Under the pieces are notes generated by a model that saw only the letters and a program-made list of their open reading frames with translations, did not search any database and had not been told where the DNA came from. The position numbers and the translations under genes are program-made. Below, piece after piece: positions 1 to 9,771 of a stretch of DNA of 64,000 nt. Source of the stretch: Corynebacterium mycetoides (GTDB lineage Bacteria > Actinomycetota > Actinomycetes > Mycobacteriales > Mycobacteriaceae); the NCBI RefSeq assembly GCF_900103625.1, contig NZ_LT629700.1, positions 372,001 to 436,000 of the forward strand, given 5' to 3'. How positions within the stretch are numbered: position 1 is the first letter of the stretch; every line of letters starts with the position of its first letter.

Positions 1-180
1 ATGTACAACTTCGACCTGTTCACCCTGCCGCTGAACCTCGCCGGCCTGCCAGGCATGTCCGTGCCGGCCGGCACCGCCTCAGACACCAACCTGCCCGTGG
101 GCCTGCAGCTCATCGCCCCGGCGTTCGAGGACGACCGCATGTACCGCGTGGGTGCCGCATTTGAAGCAGGCCGCCGCTAA
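1..180 (+). CDS. gatA: GatA C-terminus (partial, 5' end outside window)
   Basis: Last 59 residues of the amidase subunit of the Asp-tRNA(Asn)/Glu-tRNA(Gln) amidotransferase GatCAB. The frame is open from base 1, so the gene starts upstream of the window; the ATG at base 1 is an internal Met. What shows it: the terminal amidase-signature family blocks [13 protein letters not shown] and [14 protein letters not shown], followed by a short helix and a stop at 178-180. GatA releases ammonia from glutamine for conversion of misacylated Glu-tRNA(Gln). gatB lies about 4 kb downstream, and gltX plus tRNA-Gln are also in the window. The 3' end overlaps the following MFS gene by 29 bases. Confidence 0.93.
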   Translation: MYNFDLFTLPLNLAGLPGMSVPAGTASDTNLPVGLQLIAPAFEDDRMYRVGAAFEAGRR

Positions 181-1492
181 CCGCCCCGGCCACGCGCGGG
201 CGCTGGCGGCGCTTGCCGCCGGATACTTCCTGGTCATGGTGGACCAGGGGGTCACGCCCGTGATCACCCCGCACCTGCCGTTGGGCGTGGGTGAGGCGGT
301 GTGGCTGACCAGCGTCTACCTGATCTGCACGGTCGTGCCGATGCCGGTCGCCGGCCGGCTCGGGGACCGCTACGGCCAGCGCCTCGTCTTCCTGTGCGGG
401 CTCGCCGCGTACACGGCGGCGCTGGGACTGGCGGCGGTGTCGTGGTCGCTGCCGAGCCTCGTGGCGGCCCGCGCCCTCCAGGGCTTGGGCTCCGCGGCGT
501 TCCTGCCCCAGGCCTTCGGCATGATCAACCGCATCATCCCGAACGACCGCCGCGGCCGCGCCTTCGCGGCGTGGGGGGTCGTAGGCTCCGTCGGCTCGCT
601 GCTCGGCCCCATCCTCGGCGGCGTGCTTGTCGGCGGCGGCTGGCGCGCGGCCTTCGCTGCCCAGGCGCTCGCCGGGCTTCTCGCCGTTGTCGCCGCGAGC
701 CGCTGGCTGCCGGCTCTTCCCACCGCCCCCGCGCGTATCGACGCCTTATCCACCGCGCTCTCCCTGGCCGGGCTGGGTGCGGTGGTCTACGGTGTGCAGT
801 TCCTCAACCTGCCCGCCGTCATCGTGGGCGTGGCCCTGCTGGCGGTGTTCCTGGTCATGCAGGCGCGCGGGGGTAAGGACGCTCTCGTTCCCGTGCGCCT
901 GTTTTCGGACGGCAACTTCTCCGCGGGCACCCTCGGCATCGCCGCCATGGGGTTTACGGCCGCGGCCCTCTTCATCCCGGTGATGTACTGGCTGCAGGGT
1001 GACGCCGGGGTGGCGTCGTCACGCGCGGGGCTCATCGTGGCCCCGATGTCGCTGGTGGCTCTGGTGCTTACGCCGTGGGCGGGGGAACTCGCCGACCGCG
1101 TCAGCCCGCGGGCGCTCTCGGCGGCGGGCTTCGGTGTCATGGCCGCGGGCCTGCTGCTCGGGTGGTGGGTCATCGAATTCGATCGGCCGGCGCTGTGGTT
1201 CGCGCTGGTCACTGCGGTTCTGGGGGCGGGCAGCGCGTTCGTGTGGGCGCCGAACGCGACGACGACGATGCGGTTCGTGCCCGAGGACGCCGCGGGCGCG
1301 GCCTCCGGGCTCTACAACACGGTGCGGCAGGTCGGCTCCGTCGTGGGCGTGGCGCTCGTCGGGGCCGTGCTCGCCGGCGGGCCGGTGTCGGAGACTGCGG
1401 CGCCCGCGCTGCTGGCCGTTCTCGCCGCCACCCTGCTCGGCCTCGCCAGCACCGCTTTCCTGCGCAGGGACGTGGCAGAAGAAAAACGCTAG
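152..1492 (+). CDS. MFS transporter, drug-exporter-like
   Basis: A 446-residue polytopic protein of the major facilitator superfamily. The loop 2-3 motif is visible ([10 protein letters not shown] near residues 70-80) and is followed by the motif-C-like run [16 protein letters not shown] near residue 150, typical of drug:H+ antiporters. About 12 or more hydrophobic segments span the length. The GTG at 152 is the only start that keeps the first membrane segment, so the gene overlaps gatA by 29 bases and is probably translationally coupled or co-transcribed with it. Substrate cannot be read from sequence. Its TAG stop (1490-1492) also forms the first bases of the pfkA -10 hexamer. Confidence 0.85.
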   Translation: MPHLKQAAANRPGHARALAALAAGYFLVMVDQGVTPVITPHLPLGVGEAVWLTSVYLICTVVPMPVAGRLGDRYGQRLVFLCGLAAYTAALGLAAVSWSLPSLVAARALQGLGSAAFLPQAFGMINRIIPNDRRGRAFAAWGVVGSVGSLLGPILGGVLVGGGWRAAFAAQALAGLLAVVAASRWLPALPTAPARIDALSTALSLAGLGAVVYGVQFLNLPAVIVGVALLAVFLVMQARGGKDALVPVRLFSDGNFSAGTLGIAAMGFTAAALFIPVMYWLQGDAGVASSRAGLIVAPMSLVALVLTPWAGELADRVSPRALSAAGFGVMAAGLLLGWWVIEFDRPALWFALVTAVLGAGSAFVWAPNATTTMRFVPEDAAGAASGLYNTVRQVGSVVGVALVGAVLAGGPVSETAAPALLAVLAATLLGLASTAFLRRDVAEEKR

Positions 1493-1495
1493 GGT
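1490..1495 (+). promoter_or_regulatory. -10 hexamer TAGGGT for leaderless pfkA
   Basis: TAGGGT is followed by 7 bases and the pfkA ATG at 1503, the spacing repeated before many starts in this window. The first three bases are the stop codon of the MFS gene. No clear -35 is seen. Transcript start at or next to the ATG is inferred. Confidence 0.55.
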
Positions 1496-1502
1496 TGAGG
1501 CC

Positions 1503-2534
1503 ATGCGACTAGCCACACTCACATGCGGTGGAGACTGCCCGGGGCTTAATGCTGTCATCCGGGGGATCGTGCGCACCGCGAGCTCCGAGTACGGCTCCAC
1601 CGTCGTCGGGTACCTGGACGGGTGGAGCGGCCTGCTGAAGGACAGGCGCATCGACCTCTACGACGATGCGTTCATTGATTCCATCCTCCTGCGCGGCGGG
1701 ACCATCCTGGGCACCGGGCGGCTTCACCCGGACAAGTTCAAGGCCGGGCTGGACACCATCAAGCGCAATCTTGATGACGCCGGCATTGACGCGCTGATCG
1801 CCATCGGCGGCGAAGGCACCCTCAAGGGGGCGAAGTGGCTCTCCGACAACGGCGTGCACGTGGTGGGCGTGCCCAAGACCATTGACAATGACGTCGCCGC
1901 CACTGACTACACCTTCGGGTTCGACACCGCGGTGTCCGTGGCCACCGACGCCATCGACCGCCTGCACACCACCGCGGAATCCCACAACCGCATCCTCATC
2001 GTGGAGGTCATGGGGCGCCACGTCGGCTGGATCGCCCTGCACGCGGGAATGGCCGGAGGCGCGCACTACACCGTGATCCCCGAGGAGCCCTTCGACATCG
2101 CGGAAATCTGCAAGGCCATGGAGCGGCGCTTCCAGATGGGGGAGAAGTACGGAATCATCGTCGTGGCCGAGGGCGCGGTGCCCAAGGAAGGCACCATGGA
2201 CGCGGGCTTGGGCGAGGAGGACGAGTTCGGCCACGTCACCTTCAACGGCATGGGCCAGATCATCGCCGACGAAATCAAGAACCGCCTGGGCTACGACGTG
2301 CGCACCACCGTGCTGGGCCACATCCAGCGCGGCGGAACGCCGACCGCCTACGACCGTGTCCTGGCGACGCGTTACGGCATCAACGCGGCTCGGGCCGCGC
2401 ACGAGGGCAAATTCGACACCTGTGTCGCCCTGCACGGCGAGGATATCGAGCTCGTGTCCTTAGAAAGCGCGGTCGCGCACCTGAAGCAGGTCCCGGAGAG
2501 CCGCTACCGCAGCGCGCGCACCATGTTCGGTTAG
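1503..2534 (+). CDS. pfkA: 6-phosphofructokinase
   Basis: Phosphorylates fructose 6-phosphate to fructose 1,6-bisphosphate in glycolysis; cytosolic. The 343-residue protein has GGDCPGLN at residues 9-16, GGEGT at 102-106, PKTIDND at 124-130 (catalytic Asp128) and MGRHVGW near 170. Gly in GGEGT is the signature of ATP use, while Lys in PKTIDND is the residue found in PPi enzymes; this Gly/Lys mix is the actinobacterial ATP-PFK type (family knowledge). The ATG at 1503 begins directly with the first beta strand ([14 protein letters not shown]) and lies 7 bases after TAGGGT, so a leaderless mRNA is likely. Length is normal. Confidence 0.97.
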   Translation: MRLATLTCGGDCPGLNAVIRGIVRTASSEYGSTVVGYLDGWSGLLKDRRIDLYDDAFIDSILLRGGTILGTGRLHPDKFKAGLDTIKRNLDDAGIDALIAIGGEGTLKGAKWLSDNGVHVVGVPKTIDNDVAATDYTFGFDTAVSVATDAIDRLHTTAESHNRILIVEVMGRHVGWIALHAGMAGGAHYTVIPEEPFDIAEICKAMERRFQMGEKYGIIVVAEGAVPKEGTMDAGLGEEDEFGHVTFNGMGQIIADEIKNRLGYDVRTTVLGHIQRGGTPTAYDRVLATRYGINAARAAHEGKFDTCVALHGEDIELVSLESAVAHLKQVPESRYRSARTMFG

Positions 2535-2582
2535 GGGGCCTCTCTACGCACGTGTCATGTGGTGGAATTAGAATCCCAACGC

Positions 2583-3578
2583 ATGGAACAGAATACGTCT
2601 TCACTGCAGCAGCAGCCACCCGAGCGTGATGAGGATCGCTCAGCCTATTTAGCCACCCTCGGATTCCCCCTCCTCGTGCTCGCGGGCGGGGCCGTCGGAT
2701 ACTTCGCCCCGGGCGTCGTGGAGCCCATCTCGGGATGGACCACGTGGCTGCTCGGGGTGGTCATGTTCGGCATGGGCCTGACCCTGCGCCCGGTCGACTT
2801 CGCGCTCGTGGCCAAACGCCCGTTGCCGGTTCTCATCGGCGTGGTCGCGCAGTTCGTCATCATGCCCGCCACCGCCGTTCTCGTGACCTATCTGCTCAAC
2901 CTGCCCCCAGAGCTCGCCGCCGGCGTGATCCTGGTCGGCTGCGCGCCCGGCGGCACGTCCTCGAACGTGGTCACCTACCTGGCCCGCGGCGACGTCGCGC
3001 TGTCGGTGACCATGACCTCGGTCTCCACTCTCCTCGCACCCATCATGACGCCGCTTCTCACCCTGTGGCTCGCCGGCCAGCACATGCCGGTCAGCGCCGC
3101 GGCCATGGCGGGGTCGATCATGAAAATGGTGCTCATCCCGGTTGCCGCCGGTCTAATCGTGCGGCTCCTGCTCCCCAAGGTCGTCGCACGCATCCTTCCC
3201 GCCCTGCCCTGGATCTCGGTTATCGCCATCTCCATGATTGTGGCGATCGTGGTCTTCGGGTCGCGGGAAAAGATCGTCCAGGCGGGCCTCATCGTGCTCG
3301 CCGCTGTGGCCATCCACAACATCCTGGGGTACCTGCTGGGGTACCTGACCGGCAAGCTCACCGGCCAGCCGGAATCCGCTTCGCGCACGATGTCGATCGA
3401 GGTGGGGATGCAGAACTCGGGCCTGGCGGCGACTCTCGCCTCGACCTATCTCAGCCCGCTGGCGGCCCTGCCGGGCGCGGTGTTCTCCGTCTGGCACAAC
3501 CTGTCCGGCGCGGTCGTCGCGCTGTTGGCCCGCAGCGCCGACGAACGCGCCGCCCGCCGCGCTAGCATGTCCGCATGA
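2583..3578 (+). CDS. Bile acid:Na+ symporter family (BASS) transporter
   Basis: A 331-residue, roughly ten-segment membrane protein of the BASS/SBF family. Signature stretches are the pair of Gly/Pro-rich blocks GCAPGGTSSNVVTYLARGD (middle) and EVGMQNSGLAATLA (C-terminal half), which form the sodium-site crossover helices in this fold. Bacterial members carry organic anions such as keto acids or pantoate; the substrate here is unknown. A GTG at 2559 would add 8 residues, but TAGAAT (2569-2574) lies 8 bases before the ATG at 2583, which favours a leaderless start there. The stop overlaps the next gene by 4 bases (ATGA), so the two are co-transcribed. Confidence 0.87.
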   Translation: MEQNTSSLQQQPPERDEDRSAYLATLGFPLLVLAGGAVGYFAPGVVEPISGWTTWLLGVVMFGMGLTLRPVDFALVAKRPLPVLIGVVAQFVIMPATAVLVTYLLNLPPELAAGVILVGCAPGGTSSNVVTYLARGDVALSVTMTSVSTLLAPIMTPLLTLWLAGQHMPVSAAAMAGSIMKMVLIPVAAGLIVRLLLPKVVARILPALPWISVIAISMIVAIVVFGSREKIVQAGLIVLAAVAIHNILGYLLGYLTGKLTGQPESASRTMSIEVGMQNSGLAATLASTYLSPLAALPGAVFSVWHNLSGAVVALLARSADERAARRASMSA

Positions 3579-4183
3579 CCCACGCCGCATCACGCTCGTC
3601 ACAACCGCGAGAGGCCGTCGCGATGTCCGGCCCCGTCGTGCGCTTGGAAGCCCTCGGCCCGGCCCACGCCGACGACCTGCGCGCGGCGGTGGGCGACCTC
3701 GGGGCGACGTGGTACGTCGACCACGTCCCCGCGCCGGAGGAGGTGGACGCCCAGATCGCGTTTCTCGCGGCCAGCGACAACTACGTCCCGTGGGCCGTCA
3801 TCGATGCGGAAACGGGCCGCGCGGTGGGCGTGACCTGCATCTACAACATCGACGAGCGCAACAAGCACTGCGAGCTGGGGTACACCTGGCTCTCCAGGGA
3901 GTCCCAGGGCACGCTGACCAATCCCGCCCTGAAGCTCCTCGTGCTCACCCGGGTCTTCGATGACCTCGGCTTCATGCGCGCGGAGTTCCGCTGCCATTCC
4001 ATGAACTGGCAATCCCGGAGGTCCTTAGAAAAGCTCGGCGCCACGCTCGAGGGAACGCTTCGCCGCCACCGGATCATGAACAACGGCACGGTGCGCGATT
4101 CCTGCATCTACTCCATCCTGGACTACGAGTGGCCGACCGTGAAGTGCGGGCTCCAGGCACGCCTCGACTCGGCGCGGCACTAG
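3575..4183 (+). CDS. GNAT-family N-acetyltransferase (RimJ/RimL type)
   Basis: A 202-residue acetyltransferase of the GNAT superfamily, RimJ/RimL-like branch. The first ~20 residues are a poorly conserved lead; an alternative start is the internal Met in [14 protein letters not shown]. The fold is visible as strand beta-4 ([11 protein letters not shown]), the ELGYTWLS block and the C-terminal region [20 protein letters not shown], which is the usual RimJ/L ending (N..S..vlEKlGf..EG.lR). Substrate is unknown. Start overlaps the BASS stop by 4 bases. Fourth residue group ([18 protein letters not shown]) also fits RimJ/L. Confidence 0.85.
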   Translation: MTHAASRSSQPREAVAMSGPVVRLEALGPAHADDLRAAVGDLGATWYVDHVPAPEEVDAQIAFLAASDNYVPWAVIDAETGRAVGVTCIYNIDERNKHCELGYTWLSRESQGTLTNPALKLLVLTRVFDDLGFMRAEFRCHSMNWQSRRSLEKLGATLEGTLRRHRIMNNGTVRDSCIYSILDYEWPTVKCGLQARLDSARH

Positions 4184-4189
4184 CGGCGA

Positions 4190-4195
4190 TAGACT
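4190..4195 (+). promoter_or_regulatory. -10 hexamer TAGACT for leaderless gatB
   Basis: TAGACT then 7 bases then the gatB ATG at 4203, same geometry as pfkA. Suggests gatB has its own promoter inside the short gap after the GNAT gene. Confidence 0.55.
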
Positions 4196-4202
4196 GTCAC
4201 CC

Positions 4203-5702
4203 ATGACTGCCTACGATCTGATGGATTTTGATGACGTCCTGGACAAGTACGACCCCGTGATGGGGCTTGAGGTCCACGTCGAGCTGGGGACGGAAACCAA
4301 AATGTTCTCCACGTCCTCGGCGCACTTCGGGGCAGCCCCGAACACAAACGTCGACCCGGTCTCGCTGGGCCTGCCGGGCGCGCTCCCCGTGGTCAACGCC
4401 AAGGGCGTGGAGTGGGCCATCAAGATCGGCCTCGCGCTGAACTGCACCATCGCGGAAAGCTCACGGTTCGCGCGCAAGAATTACTTCTACCCGGACCAGC
4501 CGAAGAACTACCAGATCTCGCAGTACGACGAGCCCATCGCCTACGACGGCTACCTGGATGTGGTGCTGGAGGACGGCACTGAGTGGCGCGTCGAAATCGA
4601 GCGCGCCCACATGGAGGAGGACACCGGCAAGCTCACGCACCTAGGCTCGGCCTCCGGCCGCATCACTGGGGCAACTGCCTCGCTCGTGGACTGCAACCGC
4701 GCCGGCATCCCGCTCATCGAGATCGTGACCAAGCCGATCATCGGCGCCGGGTCGCGCGCGCCCGAGGTGGCCAAGGCCTACGTGGGCGCGCTGCGCGAGC
4801 TGGTCAAGGCCCTCGGGGTCTCCGACGCCCGCATGGACCAGGGCTCGATGCGTTGCGACGCCAACGTGTCCCTGCGCCCGATCGGCCAGGAGAAGTTCGG
4901 CACCCGCACCGAAACGAAGAATATCAATTCGCTCAAGTCCGTCGAGCAGGCGGTGCGCTTCGAGATGCAGCGCCAGGCCCAGGTGTTGGATAACGGCGGG
5001 GAGATCATCCAGGAGACCCGCCACTACCAGGAAAAGGACGGATCCACGTCGAAGGGCCGCCCGAAGGAGGAGGCCTCCGACTACCGCTACTTCAACGACC
5101 CCGACCTGCCGCCGGTGATCGCCAAGAAGGAGTGGGTCGATGAGATCCGCGCCACGCTTCCGGAGCTGCCGTGGGTGCGCCGCGCCCGCATCCAGGAGGA
5201 GTGGCAGCTGCCGGAGAAGGAGTTCCGCGATCTGGTCAACGCCGGGGCCCTCGACCTGGTCATCAGCACGGTCGAGGCGGGCACCACGCCGGACGAGGCT
5301 CGCGCGTGGTGGGTGTCCTACATCACGGCCAAGGCCAACGAGCAGGGCAAGGACCTGGATGCGATCGGTGTCAGCCCCGCTGACGTCGCCCGGGTTGTCG
5401 CCCTGGTTAAGGAGGGCAAGCTGACAACGAAGCTGGGGCGCCAGGCTATCGACGGCGTGATTGCGGGCGAGGGCAGCGTTGACGAGGTCGTCGATAAGCG
5501 GGGGCTCGAGGTCGTGCGGGATGACTCCGCGATCGAGAAAGCGGTCGACGATGCGCTGGCCGCGAACCCGGACATCGTGGAGAAGTACCGCGCCGGCAAC
5601 AAGAAAGTCACCGGTGCGATCGTCGGCGCGGTGATGAAGGCGACGCAGGGAAAGGCGGACCCGGGCCAGGTCAACCAGCTCATCGCGAAGAAGCTGAGCT
5701 AG
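4203..5702 (+). CDS. gatB: Asp-tRNA(Asn)/Glu-tRNA(Gln) amidotransferase subunit B
   Basis: tRNA-binding and kinase-like subunit of GatCAB, which turns Glu-tRNA(Gln) into Gln-tRNA(Gln). 499 residues, normal length. Visible family blocks: GLEVHVEL near residue 21, [60 protein letters not shown] and [14 protein letters not shown], then the helical and YqeY-like tail domains ([12 protein letters not shown] at the end). Start ATG 4203 fits the leaderless pattern. The stop overlaps the convergent YkvI-like gene by 4 bases. With GltX and tRNA-Gln(CTG) in the same window this fits an organism that makes Gln-tRNA indirectly. Confidence 0.97.
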   Translation: MTAYDLMDFDDVLDKYDPVMGLEVHVELGTETKMFSTSSAHFGAAPNTNVDPVSLGLPGALPVVNAKGVEWAIKIGLALNCTIAESSRFARKNYFYPDQPKNYQISQYDEPIAYDGYLDVVLEDGTEWRVEIERAHMEEDTGKLTHLGSASGRITGATASLVDCNRAGIPLIEIVTKPIIGAGSRAPEVAKAYVGALRELVKALGVSDARMDQGSMRCDANVSLRPIGQEKFGTRTETKNINSLKSVEQAVRFEMQRQAQVLDNGGEIIQETRHYQEKDGSTSKGRPKEEASDYRYFNDPDLPPVIAKKEWVDEIRATLPELPWVRRARIQEEWQLPEKEFRDLVNAGALDLVISTVEAGTTPDEARAWWVSYITAKANEQGKDLDAIGVSPADVARVVALVKEGKLTTKLGRQAIDGVIAGEGSVDEVVDKRGLEVVRDDSAIEKAVDDALAANPDIVEKYRAGNKKVTGAIVGAVMKATQGKADPGQVNQLIAKKLS

Positions 5703-7126
5703 CGCACCGCCGTGGAGCCGCCGGTGTCCTCCGGCGTGACGGCCGGGAAGCTGACGGTCTCGTACATTTCGTCGTAGGCCTCCCAGTCGATGGGGGCGTG
5801 CTTCGGCGGTTCGGGCGCGCCCTCGTAGTCGGGGGACTCGGGATCCAGCGCCGGAGTCTCCTCGAGAGAGAACTCGTTTTCCGGGTCGGCGTCCAGGTCG
5901 GCGGCGACCTCCTCTTGGACGGACTGCCACAGCTGGGTGTCCTCCACGTGCGACTCGGTGACCAGCTCCTCAACCTCCGCGCGCTGGCGGTCGGTCAGCT
6001 CGGTCTCAGCGGGATCGAGGGCCTTTTCCGCGAGCTCGGCGAGGCGCTCGCGGCGCTGTGTCTCCTCGCGGATGAGCGCGCGGTCCTTGATCCACGCGTA
6101 GACCATCACCGCGATGAGCACCATGCCCAGGTAGCCGATGATGGGGTACACCCAGCCGAGGAGGTCGGCGAAGCCGATGAAGGACAGGGCGAAGCCGATT
6201 AGGACCACGGTGAAGTAGATGGGCCGGAAGCGCTGCGGGTGGTGCGCCGACATGCGTCGCGCCATGGCGTAGAACATGCCGACGGCGGTGTTGTAGATCA
6301 TCAGGTAGATGATGAGCGAGACGACGACGCCGACCGCCGGGTGCATGTTGTCGAAGACCATGAGCAGCGGGAAGTCTGCGCCGAAGACGCCGTCCATGTT
6401 GACGAAGATGACGAAGGCGAGGATGACCAGCAAGACGGAGAAGATGATGCCGCCGATGAGCCCGCCCGTGCCGGCCTCGCGCGGGTTCATCTGGGAGCCC
6501 GCGATGACCAGGATCATCGAGACGCCGACGATGACGCACAGCGCCGCGTAGTTCAGTGCGGAGAGCACCCAGTTGTTGGCCACGCCGGAAGCGGGCTCGT
6601 TGTGCAGGGCGAGCTCGTTGAGGGCGCCGAGGTTGTCGGGCATGTCGATGATGGTGACCACCAGCGCGCCGATCACCGCGAGAATGAGCAGCGGGGTGAT
6701 GGCGGAGATGACGTTGGTGAGCCTGTCCACGTCGAGGAAGCCGGACGCGATGAGCGCGATGGCCATGATCACCGACCCGACCCAGGTGGGGAAGCCGAAC
6801 TGCTGCTCCAGGTTGGAGCCGGCGCCGGCGACCATGACGAATCCGATGGCGAAGAGCGTGAACATGGTGGCGAGGTCCATGAACGCGGCCACCGCGGGGC
6901 GCGAGACGGACTTGAACACCGCGCTGTGGTCGTCGGCGAGGAAGTAGGAGCCGAGCTGGAACAGCGTCGTGCCGACGATGACGATGACGATGCCGGCGAG
7001 GATGGAGCCGGCGATGCCCCAGTACCCGTAGGCGAGGAAGTACTGGATGGTTTCCTGGCCGGAGGCGAAACCGGCCCCGACGAGGAGGCCCACGAAGGCG
7101 AGGGCGACCTTGATAGATTTTTTCAT
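5699..7126 (-). CDS. YkvI-family membrane protein with acidic C-terminal tail
   Basis: A 475-residue protein of the YkvI family (LeuT-like fold by family knowledge). The start is set at [25 protein letters not shown], whose GAGFASGQE block is the family hallmark; an open extension to 7201 reads as ordinary upstream DNA. About ten hydrophobic segments occupy the first ~340 residues, followed by a highly acidic soluble tail of about 130 residues rich in Glu/Asp (for example the stretch [17 protein letters not shown]), probably cytoplasmic. Transport substrate is unknown. Convergent with gatB with a 4-base overlap. A near-palindrome sits 30 bases upstream of the start. Confidence 0.82.
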   Translation of the reverse strand: MKKSIKVALAFVGLLVGAGFASGQETIQYFLAYGYWGIAGSILAGIVIVIVGTTLFQLGSYFLADDHSAVFKSVSRPAVAAFMDLATMFTLFAIGFVMVAGAGSNLEQQFGFPTWVGSVIMAIALIASGFLDVDRLTNVISAITPLLILAVIGALVVTIIDMPDNLGALNELALHNEPASGVANNWVLSALNYAALCVIVGVSMILVIAGSQMNPREAGTGGLIGGIIFSVLLVILAFVIFVNMDGVFGADFPLLMVFDNMHPAVGVVVSLIIYLMIYNTAVGMFYAMARRMSAHHPQRFRPIYFTVVLIGFALSFIGFADLLGWVYPIIGYLGMVLIAVMVYAWIKDRALIREETQRRERLAELAEKALDPAETELTDRQRAEVEELVTESHVEDTQLWQSVQEEVAADLDADPENEFSLEETPALDPESPDYEGAPEPPKHAPIDWEAYDEMYETVSFPAVTPEDTGGSTAVR

Positions 7127-7155
7127 GGAGAATCCCGAATACATCATTGAATAGA

Positions 7156-7174
7156 AACTTGTTATGAACGAGTT
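7156..7174. promoter_or_regulatory. near-palindrome upstream of YkvI-like gene
   Basis: AACTTGTT-ATG-AACGAGTT: 8-base arms with one mismatch around a 3-base centre, in the intergenic space between the divergent YkvI-like and GNAT genes. It could be an operator. No known regulator recognised. Confidence 0.3.
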
Positions 7175-7267
7175 CCTTATGTTAGCAAACGCTTCGCTCA
7201 ATCGGCGGTCCTCGCGCCCGCGCGATGGTTGGAGCGAAACGCGCGCGGTGCATTATCGTTGACAGCC

Positions 7268-7741
7268 ATGTCAACGATTCGCCCGGCGAAAGCCGAAGAT
7301 GCAGCAGAGATCCTCGCCATGATCACCGAGCTCGCGGAGTACGAAAAGGAGCGGGACGCGGTCGTGGCGACGCAGCAGGACATCACCGAACACCTCTTCG
7401 CCGACAACCCCCGGGTGTTCGCGCACGTCGCGGAGGACGACGGCCGCATTGAGGGCATGGTCATCTGGTTCGTCAACTTCTCCACGTGGGAGGGGCGCCA
7501 CGGGATCTGGGTCGAGGACCTCTACGTCCGCGAATCCTCCCGCGGCAAGGGGCTGGGCACTCAGCTACTCCAGGCGCTGGCGCGCATTGCGGTGGACAAC
7601 GACTACCGCCGCGTGGAGTGGTCGGTGCTGAAGTGGAACGCGCCGTCGATAGGCTTTTACTCCTCGCTGGGGGCCAAGGACATGGGGGACTGGCAGACGA
7701 TGCGTCTCGACGGCCAGGCCCTCAACGTCATGGGCAGCTAG
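7268..7741 (+). CDS. GNAT-family N-acetyltransferase (diamine acetyltransferase-like)
   Basis: A 157-residue GNAT enzyme, close in layout to spermidine/spermine (diamine) N-acetyltransferases. Visible: strand 1 STIRPAKAEDAAEI, the central block IWVEDLYVRESSRGKGLGTQLL containing the acetyl-CoA loop RGKGLG, and the C-terminal NAPSIGFYSSLGA motif. Start ATG 7268 gives the usual MSTIR N-terminus; TATCGT at 7254-7259 is 8 bases upstream, so a leaderless mRNA is plausible. An upstream in-frame ATG at 7229 gives an unconserved extension and was rejected. The stop overlaps the convergent GST-family gene by 4 bases. Confidence 0.86.
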   Translation: MSTIRPAKAEDAAEILAMITELAEYEKERDAVVATQQDITEHLFADNPRVFAHVAEDDGRIEGMVIWFVNFSTWEGRHGIWVEDLYVRESSRGKGLGTQLLQALARIAVDNDYRRVEWSVLKWNAPSIGFYSSLGAKDMGDWQTMRLDGQALNVMGS

Positions 7742-8808
7742 CGCTGGAACGGCTCCGGGTTCTTTACTTCCTCGCCCGCGCGCACGGGCCGCGGGTCGGT
7801 CACGCCGGAGGCGTAGGGGGAGCCGCCGAAGCGCCCGCGGTCGTGCTTCTCGGCCAGCCACGCCAGGTCGGGGCCGAGTGGCACCACGCCGGTGGGGTTC
7901 ACCTCGGCGTGCGTGATGTAGTAGTGCTGTTTGATCTCGGTGAAGTCGGTCGTGTCGCCGAACCCCGGGAGCTGGAAGAGCTCCTGCAGGTAGCCGCGGA
8001 GGTTGACCGTCTCGGAGATCTTGGTGCGCGAGGCCTTGAAGTGCCCGTAGTAGACGGGGTCGAAGCGCACGAGGGTGGGGTAGAGGTAGATGTCGGCGAG
8101 CGTGATCTGGTTGCCCACAAGGTAGCGCTGCTGCCCGAGGCGTTCCTCCAACCAGTCCAGGTTCTCCCACAGTTCGTGGTACGCCTCCTCGTAGGCCTCC
8201 TGGGTGGCGGCGAAACCGCAGCGGTAGACGCCGTTGTTGACGTACGTGTACACGCGGTTGGACACCTCGTCGATCTCAGCGCGCAGGTGCTCGGGGTAGA
8301 GGTCCGGCGCGCCCTCGCGGTGGAAGTCGGTCCACTCGTTGTTGAAGTCGACTGGGATCTGCCGAAACCAGTTGGTGACCACCTTGTTGGTGCCTACCTC
8401 GACGATCGCGGGCACGGTGATGCCCTTGGGGTAGCCGGGGAAGCGGTTCTCGTAGGCGTCCTTGAGACGGTGCAGGCCGGTCACGGGGTCCTTGTCGCCG
8501 GGGTCGACGTCGAACACCCAGGAGTCGGCGTCGTGCGTGGGGCCGGCGAGCCCGAGCGAGATCGCGTCCTCGAGGCCGAGCAGGCGGCGCGTGATCATCG
8601 TGCGGTGCGCCCACGGGCAGGCCCGCGCGGCCATGAGCCGGTAGCGGCCGGCCTCGACGGGCCAGAGTTCGCCGTTACCGTCATGCTGTGTGCCACGCTG
8701 CTTATCGACGTCTTTGACGATGCGGTCCTCAATATACGTGGTGTCGCGCTCGAAGGCGCCGTCGGCGGAGGCGTTCTGGGGCGGCTTCTTCCAATCTTTT
8801 TTGTCCAT
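7738..8808 (-). CDS. Xi-class glutathione S-transferase / hydroquinone reductase homologue
   Basis: A 356-residue relative of YqjG/ECM4 S-glutathionyl-hydroquinone reductases. The N-terminal thioredoxin-like domain carries ACPWAHR with Cys64 as the expected catalytic nucleophile; the C-terminal all-helical domain has the family pattern YVNNGVYRCGFA and LADIYLYPTLVRFDPVYYGHFK. In glutathione-using bacteria these enzymes reduce glutathionyl-hydroquinones; corynebacteria make mycothiol instead, so the real thiol partner is uncertain. The start (MDKKDWKK) is 7 bases after GATACT, fitting a leaderless mRNA; the open frame above it crosses the divergent DoxX-like gene and is a shadow. Confidence 0.88.
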   Translation of the reverse strand: MDKKDWKKPPQNASADGAFERDTTYIEDRIVKDVDKQRGTQHDGNGELWPVEAGRYRLMAARACPWAHRTMITRRLLGLEDAISLGLAGPTHDADSWVFDVDPGDKDPVTGLHRLKDAYENRFPGYPKGITVPAIVEVGTNKVVTNWFRQIPVDFNNEWTDFHREGAPDLYPEHLRAEIDEVSNRVYTYVNNGVYRCGFAATQEAYEEAYHELWENLDWLEERLGQQRYLVGNQITLADIYLYPTLVRFDPVYYGHFKASRTKISETVNLRGYLQELFQLPGFGDTTDFTEIKQHYYITHAEVNPTGVVPLGPDLAWLAEKHDRGRFGGSPYASGVTDPRPVRAGEEVKNPEPFQR

Positions 8809-8815
8809 AGGCTCG

Positions 8816-8821
8816 AGTATC
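8816..8821 (-). promoter_or_regulatory. -10 hexamer GATACT for the GST-family gene
   Basis: On the minus strand GATACT is followed by 7 bases and the ATG ending at 8808. Leaderless promoter inferred. Confidence 0.45.
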
Positions 8822-8903
8822 CACCAAAAACGATGACATGTCAACGAAAACCGGGGTCGGGGGCGCGCCGGTCGTGCTCCCGCGCAATGCGCGTGGACTG
8901 CAA

Positions 8904-8909
8904 TAAGTT
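8904..8909 (+). promoter_or_regulatory. -10 hexamer TAAGTT for the DoxX-like gene
   Basis: TAAGTT, 7 bases, then ATG 8917. Same geometry as other leaderless starts here. Confidence 0.45.
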
Positions 8910-8916
8910 GCTCAGT

Positions 8917-9771
8917 ATGGCAAACAACAATCACCGTGACGTGACCCCGGACGACTTCACCAACTTCGAGGACGTGCCCACCTACAACGAGGCGGGCTCC
9001 ACTTCCCACATCCAGGCTGACCGCCGCCCCAACATCCCCAACATCTACGAGCGCACCGGGAAGGCGGCGCCGACCGAGGTGTTCCCGCGCTCGGCGCCGC
9101 AGGCACCAGCGGCGCCAGTGTCGCCAGCGGCGCCGGAGACCACCGTGCACGAGACTGTGACTATCGACCGCCACCCGGTGGGGATCGACCCCGCGGCCGC
9201 ACCCGGCGAGACACCCACCTACGCCGAAGTGCCCGCCACGACCGTGGAGCCCGTGCGCCGCGGAACCATCGACCTCGGACTACTCCTTCTGCGCCTCGTC
9301 CTCGGCGGCTACCTGGTGTTCCAATCCATCCAGACGTTCTTCCGCCTCGGTACCTCCGCAGGGATCACCGGGCTCGAGAACGCGTTTAGCGCCTACGCCT
9401 ACGGCGACGTCCTCGCGGTCGTTGTCCCCACGCTCGAGCTCGCCGCCGGGGTGTTCATCCTCCTCGGTCTACTCGGCCCCGCCGCGGCGATGGTGGCCGT
9501 GGCCGTGACCGGGTTCATGGCCGCGCACGCCGTCGCATCCTCAGGGGCGGGAGCGAACCCGCTCAACTGGGAGGCGGCGGTATGGCTGCCCGTGCTCCTG
9601 CTCGGCATTTCGCTGGTGCACCAGTTCACGGGCCCCGGCCTCTACGCCGTGGACTCAGGACGCGGCTGGGCTCGCCGCCCGCGCGCGTCCTCGTGGATCT
9701 TCGCTGTCCTCGGCATCGTCGCCGCGGCGCTCCTGTGGTGGTTCGGAACCGGCATCAACCCCTTCGCCTAG
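8917..9771 (+). CDS. DoxX-like membrane protein with disordered N-terminus
   Basis: 284 residues. The first ~125 are hydrophilic, Pro/Ala-rich and probably disordered (contains PQAPAAPVSPAAPE), then a DoxX-type four-helix membrane unit begins at IDLGLLLLRLVLGGYLVFQS, with the characteristic LGLLGPAAAMVAVAVTGFMA helix and an extra C-terminal helix (SSWIFAVLGIVAAALLWWFG). DoxX proteins are membrane partners of oxidoreductases in some bacteria; no specific role can be assigned here. The last 117 bases overlap, on the opposite strand, the C-terminal codons of the GT87-like gene. Confidence 0.82.
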   Translation: MANNNHRDVTPDDFTNFEDVPTYNEAGSTSHIQADRRPNIPNIYERTGKAAPTEVFPRSAPQAPAAPVSPAAPETTVHETVTIDRHPVGIDPAAAPGETPTYAEVPATTVEPVRRGTIDLGLLLLRLVLGGYLVFQSIQTFFRLGTSAGITGLENAFSAYAYGDVLAVVVPTLELAAGVFILLGLLGPAAAMVAVAVTGFMAAHAVASSGAGANPLNWEAAVWLPVLLLGISLVHQFTGPGLYAVDSGRGWARRPRASSWIFAVLGIVAAALLWWFGTGINPFA

